From positions 34,580,001 to 34,644,000 of the forward strand of contig NC_072806.1 in NCBI RefSeq assembly GCF_028583425.1: 64,000 bases of DNA. Direction: 5' to 3'. A program made the position numbers and the translations under genes. How positions within the stretch are numbered: the stretch's first letter is position 1; the number at the start of each line of letters is the position of its first letter. Origin of the DNA: Eublepharis macularius. Lineage: Eukaryota > Chordata > Lepidosauria > Squamata > Eublepharidae. The notes beneath the pieces are model-generated. The model was not told where the DNA came from. It worked only from the letters and a program-made list of their open reading frames with translations, and made no database searches. Positions 11,201 to 23,200 of this stretch are shown here, in pieces.

Positions 11201-14200
11201 GCCTCTCCGGCCTTATAAGCGATCCGCTTTTGAAACAGAAGGACTTTCAGAGCAGTATGACGTGTCACATGGAGCTGGTGTTCAACATCAAGAAGTAAAA
11301 ATTCCACTTTAGCATGGCTAAAACCCCTAAAGTAGCTCTTAAGATCCCAGCCTATATTTGTGTGTTCTGTTGTCTTCTGAACAAGGCCTAGTCTGCTCGT
11401 GCTGCAAATTAAGGGGGAGTGTAGTCAGGGGGTTCCTGTTCTGAATGCATGTCCAATATTTTAAAGCCTCTCTAAAAGTAGAAAACTAGCACAATGGAGG
11501 GGGGGGGGGGGAATCTCTATCCTGGCTATTTGCCCACTGTGCTGGTTTTCTGTTTGCAAGGAGTTTGATTTTATATTGTAATCTGTGGCTCCAATTACAA
11601 GTTTAAAATACCTTTATTGAAGTCCTATACAAGGCAAGAGAGAAAAATAGGATAATATTGGTAAGCAATTAAAACATAAAATGTGTATAAAAATTAGCAT
11701 TGATGTTTTATGGTAATAAAATAGAAGATTAGTATTAATAGAATATTAAGAAAAGAGCATATCTTCCATCAGTCGACCCCTCAGCCTGTAGTTATTCCAG
11801 AACGTAGTCGGCCTGCAAGGAGGCTTTACCTCGAGGAAGTAATCCAGAAACTTGAGCACCCACGTGCAGGCTGAAGCTGGGCCGTTTTCACACGTCTTTA
11901 AAGTAGTGTAAGACCTGCTGAACGCGGGCGGCTTTGTTGCGCAATTTCTGATGTCACCCCATCATGATGCCGTTTTCGTGGCCCCCTCGTAACTGCCTGC
12001 ATCTGGGTGATGTCAGAAATAGCGCTACAAAGCCGCCAGCGTTCGGTGAGTCTTGCGCTATTTTAAAGACGTGTGAAAACAGCCCTGGTATTGTCTCTTC
12101 TGCCAATTTACTCTGCTGCTTGTATGGACTGTGCCCCACTTTTGAACACTAATACTGCAATGTGCAGACACATAATTTATATCTAACTCTTCCGTCAGAG
12201 TGACTTGTGTGGGTTTTACCAGCTTTGTCCCATCAAAGCCCCCCCCCCCAATTAGTTACTTTGCTTTAATAATGCCTCAGCGATATGTGCTCTATCCTCA
12301 GATAATTCATTCTCTGCAATTTTTTCCACTCTTGTTTTGCATTTGCCAAATTACACAGTACTTTTATTACTTTAGAAGAAGCAAATTACACTTCCTCAGA
12401 AGTAGCTGTCTGTTGTTGATCTTTATTTTTTTTTTGTTCCTCTTATACAACATTTTTTAGGGAAAATGGTTCTATTTCTGTAATAAGAAGCTGTGGCAGT
12501 TGTGGACATGTGGGCGGTAGTCAGCGTACAGGAATGCTTTCAATATTCACAGCCTCTCACGCATGCTTTCTCTTCTCATTGATTTAGGCTTGTGTTGTAA
12601 AACGTGAATTTAAGAAAGCCGAACAGTTGATAAAACATGCAGTGTATCTCGCGCGGTGAGTATTTAGAGCTGTTTTAAAAATCAGTATTGTTGCATTTTG
12701 TCTGTTTTCTAAACATACACTTCATTTTTGTTTTTCAGGGAGCATTTTGGAGCCAAGCACCCAAAATACTCAGACACACTACTAGACTATGGGTTTTATT
12801 TACTCAATGTAGACAACATATGCCAGTCTGTTGCTATTTACCAGGTACAGTTTCTGTCTGTGCCTTTGTTACACTTTTGAATGTTGTTCATTGGTCATAT
12901 GTTTGCTTTTAAAATCTTGTAATTCCTGGCTTATAAGTGAGGCAAGGACCTCTCAAACTAACAATGAACATGCCTCTATTGTCAGTATGCTTTTCATTTT
13001 CAGATGTGTATTTTGTTTCAAAAGCCAAAAATACCTATTTTTGTAATTGTGGCACACGACAATTAAAAATCAGCCTTGCATAAATGATCCTTTTGAAATG
13101 AATGGTTTGTGAATCCCACTTCTCAAACTGCCCTCTATCTCCCAATCAAGACTTGCACCATTTCTGTATGTTTGACTCCTGAGATGGCAGAATTGATTGT
13201 ACCACTTCAGACTGCATGTGGAGGACAACATTTTTAAAGCACTCCCATATTAGAAAAATCAGATAAAAACTATCCCTGCAAATAGAAAATTAGCAGCAGG
13301 TAAGGATGAATGAGAGCTTTTATCCTGATCTGCTATAATTTGGCTTGCAGTGAAGGTTGGTGTTGATACTGTTTCGGGCTTTGTTAGTGGGGGAGAAGCA
13401 TTTAAAAATTCAATATCCTACTACATGTATCTGGAAGGACATGATTGTATGATGGGATGAATATGGGGCTTTGGTCTGTCTATGAAAACGAATAAGATGG
13501 GGTTATGGTGGAAAGACTGGATGGACTATGTGTCCTTCAGACTGTGGTGGTTGGGGACCACTTTTTAAAAATGTTCCCTTGCTCTTAAAGATAATAAAAT
13601 CATTACAGCAAACTTTGGTCTGGGCTAGAACCATCCCCACTGCTATGTTAATCTCATATTTGCAAGGAGGTTTTTTTGAGATGGGTGAAAGTTTCGATGT
13701 GGCTTCCACAATCTGTATTCTTTAACGGTCTAGCTCATTCTGTCCCTGCTGCATGCACAGACCCAACTTGTCGCTCCGGCTACAAGTCTTTTAATGGGTC
13801 TCATGCCAGTGCTGGTCTGAGGCACTCATGGTGATGTCTCTATAAGAAGGCACTTTGGATGTCTCCCCAAAGCAAATGATTCTTTAAAATTTGCTTTGGA
13901 AGCTTCTGAAGTGTGGCCAGCATAACAGACTAGAATTCTTTTGCTCAAATCATTTCAGACGGCGCTAGACATCAGGCAGTCGGTGTTTGGCGGCAAAAAC
14001 ATCCACGTAGCTACAGCGCATGAAGATCTGGCGTACTCTTCTTACGTGCATCAGTACAGTTCAGGAAAATTTGATAACGCGCTGTGAGTATTGCATTCTC
14101 TTTAGACAGAAGTTCTCTTCCATCATAAATCCAAGTGTATTCCTACATGCAGTCCTCCTGCAAAGAGGAGCCGTGGCTTGGGGTTAGAGCAAACAGTTCC

Positions 14201-17200
14201 ATTCTCAACTTAAGGATCTCGAGTGCTGGGAAGGATGTTTCTCTGCACAAGAGAGCCGCTGCTGGTTAGAAGACACTATGCTGAGCTGGGTAGACCAGGG
14301 GCAGTATTAACCAGTTTAATGTAGTAGTTTGGCGACTAGGGTTGAGTGTGTGAGGTACCCAGCTTCAAATTCCTTCCCAACCCTCAAAGCACACTAGCTG
14401 ACTTTGGGCTGGTTGCCCTCTGTCAGTTAAATTTACCTCACCGGATTTTAAAAAAGGATATGGGTAAGTTCCTTGGTGAAAAGAAAGGATAAAGATGTAA
14501 CAGATCAATCTTTCTCTCTCTCCCTCCCTCTCTCTCAAGCCAACATGGTGTGCTAGCTAGACTAGGACTGGCAATACTTAGTTTCAAATCCCCGTTCATC
14601 TTACTGGGAGGCTTTGGGCCAGTCACTCTCTCTCAGCCTGACCAACCTCACAGGGTGGTTGTGGATTTTGTGGATACAGTGAAGGAGGAGTGAGTCGTGA
14701 ATGCTGGGCTGAGTTACTTGAATATAAACTAAATAGATTTGTAATAATCTGACTTGCTGTAAGGCAGAATCGTGGCTTCGTAAAAGACTGGATCCTAATT
14801 CTGGGAATTGCATAATTATATGCCATCTTGAGTCTAATGCTCTGCACATGTAAAAAACTAGTTCCTCAGGAACAAGGATAGATTTGAAACTTTCTCAAGT
14901 GTTGCCTTTCCCCAAATGTTTAATTATAAAACAAGTGTCTGTAAAAACTGACTAAATAAAGGCTGATTCCGCACATGTTAGATAATGCACTTTCAATGCA
15001 CTTTATCAATCATTTGAGGTGGATTTTTTGTTCCGCACACAAAAAAATCCATTCCAAATGATCTATAAAGAGGATTGGAAGTGCATTATCCAACGTGTGC
15101 GGAATCACTCAAAGATTTCAAAAAAATTCCACTGTTCAGAATTCATTCATATATAATACCATAAATACAAACATGAAACATCATTGTAAACAAACTATAC
15201 AAAGATAATTTCAAGATTAATTCCACAGAAAAAAAATCTGGAAAGGGGTAGAAATCCTATTCAGAAATTTTCAGTGAATTCCAAAGTCCCCAGTTCCAAG
15301 GAAAAACTTATTCACATACATGTATCTCCAATCCTGTTCAAAAGTTCCGAAGTGTCCTCAGCTCAAGATGAACCTTCAAAGTGTGTGTGTGTGGGGGGGG
15401 GGGGGGGTGAGAGTCTCTGTGAGGCTGCTCAAACAACTTCACCGTAGTAATTTCAAGATAAGTCTTCAGATGCTCAAACAAAAATCTGGGCAGTTTCACT
15501 GTAGAAAGCTGTCTGTAGAAATGGAGTGAGTTCTGTTTGAGAGAAGGTCTAAGAGATGCTTTGGTGAAGAGAACTTTATACAAGTTGCTACGGCTTTGAA
15601 GAAAGGTTCTGAAACGGGTCGTTTCAGCCAGTCCCCCAGTTGCCACTACGGTGAAGCTGCCCAGATTTTTGTTTGGAACTGGGGAGTTTGGCATTCACAG
15701 AACATTTCTGAATGGGATTTCTTCCCTTTTTCAGATTTTTTTTTCTGTGGAATTATTCTTGAAATAACCTTTATATAGTCTGTTCACAAAGATGTTGTAT
15801 GTTTGTATTTATAGTATTATATATGAATGAGTTTTGTGCGGTGAAATTTTTTTGGAAATCTTTATTTAGTCAGTTTTCACGGACACGGGTTTTGTAATTA
15901 GGCTTCATTTCCGTGATTCTCTCTTTGACCAGTTTCCCCTTATGCTGCCAGTTCTTGGTGTGAGAGGGAGCACTCAGATGGTAAATGCCCTCTCCCTCCT
16001 ACTTCGTATTCTGAAGTGGAAGCATCCAGAGAGGCCTGTGCTGGCAGAGCCTTTTCTTTGAATTGGCCCTCTGTGATGTGAACTGGCCGAGGTGAACTTT
16101 GTAAAAGGGGACAGTTTGTTTACTGCAAGTCCAAAACCAAAAGTTATGCAACTGAGCCTTTTTGTCCTTCGCCAGCAGAATAAATTACGCAAATAAAACC
16201 ATGGAAATGTTGCTCGATATGATAGTATTTGATTGTGGGCGTGCATGGCTGTGCTCCCACATTGGTGAGGTGGCACTCCTCATCCTAATTGCACAGCAAA
16301 GACCTTGTTGGTGGGGTGGAGCTTGTGCCGTTCATAGAGGACAGCAGAAACGTTCAACAGAGGAGGAGGAGGAGGGCCCCTGACCCCTGAAAAGCCTGCC
16401 TGCATCCCACGGCCATTGAACATATTGTGCCCTTTCCTTTTAAATCATCAACAGCACAGTATGGTTTAAGGTGCCAGTATGACAGGTTATCTGCCGTTTT
16501 AAAGCTTTGCTTTAGATATTAAAACGCTTCTGGTGGATCAGACTGAAGTCCAGAATTCTGCTTCTAACAGAAGCCAACCCAGTGTTTATCATGAGGGTGA
16601 TGGCCCTTCATTTTTGTTTGTCTCCCATAGCTAGCACTCATAAGGATACCTCATCTATCCATGGAGGTTTGGGGGGGCTTTTCTGCTACAGCTAACAGTC
16701 ATTGGTAGACCTGTCCTCCTCCATAAACTTCAAGTTTTTTTTAAAGCCCAAGGTAGAAGTCATCATCAGGTCTTATTATGGTGAAGTATGTGTTGTGTGA
16801 AGACGCATTTCTTACCGGCTGCTTATCAGCTTCATTGGGTGACCATGAATTCTAAAAGGGGGAAAGCGAAAGAGAAAAGTATCCTTTCTTACCGCTGGGT
16901 GAGAGAATTTTTCCTCCTTGCCTAGTACATGTGCTTTTGTTTCAAATGAAACCTATCTTCCACCTAGCCCCGAGTCTCATGGATGCGTAATTTGCCATCC
17001 TTCTTCTGTCTGCAGAGAGAGCAACTGTCAACATTCAGCAGGGGAGGGGGTAATTAATGCTTATAATGAAATTGTTTTCTTGTAAACTGCTTTGAGCAGT
17101 GCAGAAAAGTGGTACAGAAATATAAAACGAATCCCTAATTTTCCACTGCGTTGTAGCGTGTATTGAACAACCGTCCTTGTCTCTAGATAAACTCTACGCA

Positions 17201-20200
17201 TCCAGAATAACCTGGACCTACTCATTTTCTCATGAAAAGGGTGCTGCTGTAAATGCTTACCTGAGTGTGATTCTTTTTCCAAAATGTGCTTGAGAGTTCC
17301 ACAGATCTCTTTCTCTTTAAGGGTACCCTCTCTGGGATGGGATGTGTGGCTAGCAGTGGGCTTTTGTTTATTTTTAAACCTGCCAGGGCCGTGGGAAGTC
17401 GGGTTCTCTCTGTTGTCTGCCTTAAAGGTCCAGGAAAGGGTTAAACACAAGACATGAGTGGAAAGTAGATCAGACCATGATTAACGAGAGAACAGGAGGG
17501 AATCCAGTGATCTCCTGCCCACAGGGAAAGAAGGGATAGCAAACGTAGCTAAACAGCCACCCACCTTGGAGAGATCTGCAGGGAACTGATGCATGTGGGA
17601 CTCTGACCATTATGTTAGGAGAACATGTACAGTGACTAAGGGAGTGCGGCAAAAAAATTTTTTTTAATTTTATTTAGATCCGATTATCAGGAATTTCATA
17701 AATATTTGATGTTCCTTATATTCGAATCAGATTCTCTGTTTGGATTCGGGTTTATTCAGGAATGCTTAATATATTTGGTCATTATTCCATATGGGAAACA
17801 CTTTTCAGGGGCTGGGGGGGGGCTCTTTCAAATAAATTCCACCAAAGTTGCAGTGAACTAGTCCTTCCTGTTCACTCAAGAACCCCCCCCCCCCCAGGTT
17901 TCAGGATGATTAGACCCGGGGTCTGATTTTATGGGCTGCTGAACCAGATGCCCCCTCTCAAGCACTCTCCATTGTTTCCAGTGGGGGGGATTCCAAGGCT
18001 TTCCAGGGCTAAGAGAGTAAAAAAACCCAACCTCAACCAAACATACAGGAGCAACGCTGGCCAAAAGCCAGTCCCAGTACGAATCCCAGTGCAAGCTGAA
18101 CTGACAAGGCCCGACAGAGCAAAGCTGAAGCAAGACAGTCTCACCAGGCCCAAACTGAAGCAAGGGAAGCAACATCAAACCAGAGAATTCTACCTGAACC
18201 TATGTCAAACCAGAAAATCTCAACAGAACCAAACTGAAGCAAGGACGCAGTTTCAAAAAGCCCAACAGAACCAATGCCAACCCAAAGAATCCCAGGAAGC
18301 CTGCAGATGTGGGGGGGGGGCTCCCTCCTCCCTTCTGCCTTACTCTCCCTTCCCCCGAAGGAAAAAAGGCTTGGAAAGCCCCAGAAAGAAGAAAAAAGAG
18401 ATTACAGAAGCAGCTATCCAGCTTTAAAACAGCTGAAGTGGCATTTGCCAGATAAACTCAAATATATGCATGTTTATCTGGCACTAAGGCATATTATATA
18501 TTTGAGATTCTCTAATGTTATTTAGTATACTTGGATAATGCCAATAATACAGATACCAAATCGCACACCTTTAAAAGTGATTCTTTGTATCTGTGCTGAA
18601 AGTTTACCAGGTTCAGCTTTCCTTTTATTTATTATGGGAATTTATAGGTTGCCTCTCCAGAGACCTGCTAGAGGCCCACTCACAAATAAAACAACAAACA
18701 TCATAAAAGTGCTAGCAACAACGTTGTTGAACAACGTCCCTGTGAAGGGGTATAAGCAGCATAAAGCAGGAACAAATTGTTCTGGAAATCGATGTATTGT
18801 CGAAGGCTTTCACGGCCGGAGAACGATGGTTGTTGGGGGTTTTCCGGGCTGTATTGCCGTGGTCTTGGCATTGTAGTTCCTGACGTTTCGCCAGCAGCTG
18901 TGGCTGGCATCTTCAGAGGTGTAGCACCAAGAGACAGAGATCTCTCAGAGATCTCTGAGAGATCTCTGTCTCTTGGTGCTACACCTCTGAAGATGCCAGC
19001 CACAGCTGCTGGCGAAACGTCAGGAACTACAATGCCAAGACCACGGCAATACAGCCCGGAAAACCCCCAACAACCATCGTTCTGGAAATCATTTTTAAAA
19101 ATCATAAAATAGCAACAATCATTAAAAAATCGGTGATAACAGTACTCTGTTGGGATGATGCTGGCCACAAAATAATCAGCTAAAAAAGATGGAATAAAAT
19201 TTTAACTAAAGGCCTAAGGAGAAATGTTTTAGCCTGCCATCTACATGACAGTAGGGTAGGTACCCAGTGACCTTCAAGGGGGAGGGCGTTCCAAAGACAA
19301 GGTGCCACCACTGCAGAAGCCCTGTCTCTTAAGTTGCCTCCTGCCTCACCTTTGTAAGTGCAGATATAATGACTTTCTGTGCAAGTTCTATGGAGCTAAA
19401 TTAGGAATAGACCTTCCAAGACACTGCAAGTTAATAAACACCTTTAAGTCAAAATCTTCCAGTCAAAATCTTCCAATATTCAGGACAATACAAAAAGATT
19501 TTTATAATTAAATGCCATATGTGTAATAGACAACAGAAAGTTGCAGTAGATAATGCCTTCGAATTCAGTTAAGCAACTGGCTGCTGCTTAATAGAACTTG
19601 GTGGTGAGCAAAATCTCATTTTTCTGGTCCAGCAGTGCCAAAGTATTTCAGTACAGTCTTCTTGGAACAAGGGGCACACTGGGCATCAGAGCAACCAGTC
19701 TCCAGCTTAGCAAATACAGCCCTGCAATAATAATAATATTGATTCCAAACATAATACCAGTCACATTAAATTTACCCGCCCCTTTCCAATTAACATTTCA
19801 TATTTATAAGAGCAGAACCACAAGTGACAAAAGGCACAGATTGGACACTTGTCTGCTTCCCTCAAGTTTTGATGGGAAATGTAGGCAGCTTGGCGGAATG
19901 TTGGACAAGTGACAGTTGAGAAGTCCATTGGACAGCAGTCGGAGAGCCAAGCTGCAAGACCAGGACGCCTACATTTCCCATCAAAACTTGAGGGAAGCTG
20001 ACAAGTGTCCAATCTGTGCCTTTTGTCACTTGTGGTTCTGCTCTACATTTCAGTTACTTTATACAAGATGATAAGCGCCCAGAATTGTACACAGTCCCTT
20101 ACCAGATAGACTCTCCCTGTGCTGCTAGTCTCCATTCACAGGCTCCACCCATCCTTAGTTAAACCATTTCATTCCTGGGGGTTACACAGGGACAGGTTAA

Positions 20201-23200
20201 ATCTTAAGTGGCAGACTGGCTAGCAGAGAGGGAGGCACTCCTTCAAGGGCATCATTTATATTGCCTGTACTAGGTTTTTAAATAGATTGAAAGAATTAGT
20301 TTTTGTTTTCCTAAATAACACCCAAAACAAAGCAATATTTTTCCTCACCTGCTGTTCTCCTGGTTTTAGATTCCACGCAGAGCGTGCCATTGGCATCATC
20401 ACTCACATTCTCCCTGAAGATCATCTTCTCCTGGCCTCTTCCAAGAGAGTTAAAGGTAATTTGCAACCTGGTTTTAGTTCCTTTCCTTGGGGGATTGGGA
20501 ATGACTGCTGCTCCTGGGGAAAAGCTTATGAGAAAACAATGATGCTGGGGAAAACGTGGTTAACAGCCACGTGGCCTCAAACTACTGCTGTGTGGCTCTC
20601 ATTTAAACAAACGTCTTTCAGGTATTGGTGTGCACCACAGTAAAGGTACCTTTGGAAATTAGCTAGAGGAAGGCCCCGTCATAAGCAATACTGTTTGGCT
20701 CCATTTAAGATGCAAATAGTCACAGCGTTTCCGTGTCTGTTTCGGCACCATGGGCTAGATCCAGACTAAATTGACAGTTTCTACTGATTTCCCCCTTCCC
20801 ACTGCAGATCCCCTTCAGGTTGTTTCTCATCCCCCCCCCCCCCCCCGCAAGCAGCATTTCATGGGGATCGGTGAGCTGCAGTGGAGGGGAGAGGAAGTTC
20901 CATTCGGCGGATGGAAAATTTAGTCTAGAGGACTAAAATTTAGTCTAAAGGACTAGAGGATTGTCAAAGAGTGTCATTCCTGTTAGTCCATTCTTGTAAA
21001 GGGTCCCTTCACAGCGTACTGGATTAATAGCGCAGCTTGCCAGACACTCGCCACCGCCACCACCATTTTTTATTTGGCTACTGTTTTGAGGGAAAATCCC
21101 TGCAGAGAAGCTTTTGGGAAAGTGGGAGGGCCCGTAGCTCTGAGATGCAGTGCATGGTTGTAGGCAGGTGGTCTTGGCTCTAGTCCACTGCATCTCCAGT
21201 TAAAAAGCTTTTGGGTGGCAGAACTGGGACAGCCTGAGACTTTGGAGAACTACTTCTGTCAGAGTAAGTTGTGGACTAAATAGACACGTTGTCTGCTGTA
21301 AGACAGTGTTGTACGTTTTTAAGTGGAAGGGTATATATATATATGTGTGTACACTTTTCTTTCCAAATAGTCTGGTTGCTCCAATAATAAGGACTACAGA
21401 AGGTAAGGGTTGAGCAGGACACTTAAGGGATGCATTTGGTGCCTTGATTACCTGTTTAATTCAATGTTATTCGCAAGTTGAGCATGTTAACGTGACTCTC
21501 ATATCTTTTCTTCCACATGCAAGCACTTATCTTAGAGGAGATTGCAATCGACTGTCACAACAAGGAAACGGAGCAGCGGTTGCTCCAAGAAGCCCACGAC
21601 TTACACCTGTCCTCTCTCCAGCTTGCTAAAAAAGCCTTTGGGGAGTTCAATGTGCAGACAGCAAAACACTACGGTAACCTTGGAAGACTTTATCAGTCGA
21701 TGAGGAAATTTAAGGTAATTGCAGCTTTCTCTGACAGGGGATGTTATGTATGTGTTTAATTTGATATGTCTCTGATGCCAGGAATTCTTCTACTTGTCTC
21801 CCGCACCCATGCCCCCTTTCCCCCCCAGTTTGGTTTCTACTGGATCCTGTTCTTTCTCGGTAAGCTCAGATAATTTGCCAAGGTCTCCCATCCACACGCT
21901 CATGAATTCCATACCTGCTTAGTTTTTGCCACTTTAGTGGCCCTGATTGGGTAGAAAGGCACAATAATAATTCTGTAAATAATACTATAGCTATATATCT
22001 AGAATAGGAGTCAGCGGTTAAAGGCCCCTGAGACCAGTACAGCACACTGCAATCTTAACACCTTCCTCTCCCTGACCCACTTACCAACTCCATGGTCATA
22101 GAAGAGCCTTCTTGGCTCCAGCTCCCCCTTCGGATCTGAGAAGACCACCTCCAAATCTGAGACCTTGGTTGTTGTTGCTGCCATCACTGTCTGAAGGTGA
22201 GATCCCTGAGCTCGTAGAGACATCGACGGCCATTTTCCTTCTGCTTCCATCTCTGGGTCCTACATCAGATGGTGCTGGCTACTGCAGACAATCGCTTGGA
22301 ACTGTCACACCCTCACCGGCCCCACTGTGGGTTCCAGTACTTGCCATATGCCTCGCCTTACCATCATTACTATGCATACTGGTACAAAGGCTCACCATTT
22401 ATGTACCCTCCTCATTCAACTGAGGACCTGCAGCTAGAAATCTGTCACTCCCACTACTCGACAGCCCAGCTTTCTGCTGTGGACTCTATGAAGAGTTTGG
22501 TGGTTTGGTTTGACTCTAAACTTTCCAAGGACAAACAGGTATCCATGGTGGCTAGAACGGCATTTTCCCCTCTTCTCTAGCCCTGACAACTTTCCCCATA
22601 TTTATCTCAGTCCGACCTTGCTACATTGATCCATGCGACGGTCACCTCTTGTTTAGACTACTGCAACTTGCTGTACATAGGGCTACCCTTGAAGATGCTC
22701 CAGAGACTTCAAGTGGTGCAGAATGTGGCTGCTAGGTTGTTGACCCAAGGCACATTGGTCAACTCATATAACACCGATTTTGAAGCAGCTGCACTCGCTA
22801 CCGGTTAGTCTCCGAATCCAGTTCAACGTGTTGGTTCTCACCTTTAAAGCCCTTCATGGTCGGGGACCCTCATACCTTTGGGCCCAGGGCTTGCTGATGA
22901 TTCTTGGTCCCAGGGTGGCATGACTTTCTTCCCCCAGGAAGAGGGCCTTTACAGTTGTGGCTCCCTCTCTTTGGAATGCTCTGTCAGAAGGCACTCATGC
23001 CCAGCAGGACCTGTTGATGTTTTGGAAACTCTGCAAGGCAGAACTATTCCAGCATGCTTTTGGCATTTAATATTTTATTGGGAGGTAGAGCTGATTGCAT
23101 TTTTATGTTATCTGTAGGGTTTTATAGACTCGGGTTGGGACTAGAGCTGTTTTTAAGTATTTTATACCGTGCTGTTGTTTTTCTGTGGTTTTATTGTATG

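Larger units (their letters stand above)
14084..20369 (+). other. APPBP2: APPBP2 intron 9 (largest in the window)
   Basis: It holds SINE copies, a long inverted repeat with a nested MITE, a family-1 palindrome and a foldback MITE, listed separately. 15905-17640 and 19090-19800 hold no repeat I can name, although 16720-16850 resembles a worn CR1/L3 tail. 17650-18560 is a purine-rich, degenerate stretch (CAAACCAGAA-like units) that looks like an old repeat of unknown type. Confidence 0.7.

Noticed and set aside
17948-18427. 159-codon + strand ORF rich in Gln, Lys and Pro
   Set aside because: Low-complexity sequence built of degenerate CAAACCAGAA-like units inside APPBP2 intron 9; no domain, no splice support.
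18701-19168. 155-codon ORFs on both strands with a shared PATAAGETSGTT-type peptide
   Set aside because: They are the translation of a perfect palindrome, so the same peptide appears on both strands; a repeat, not a gene.
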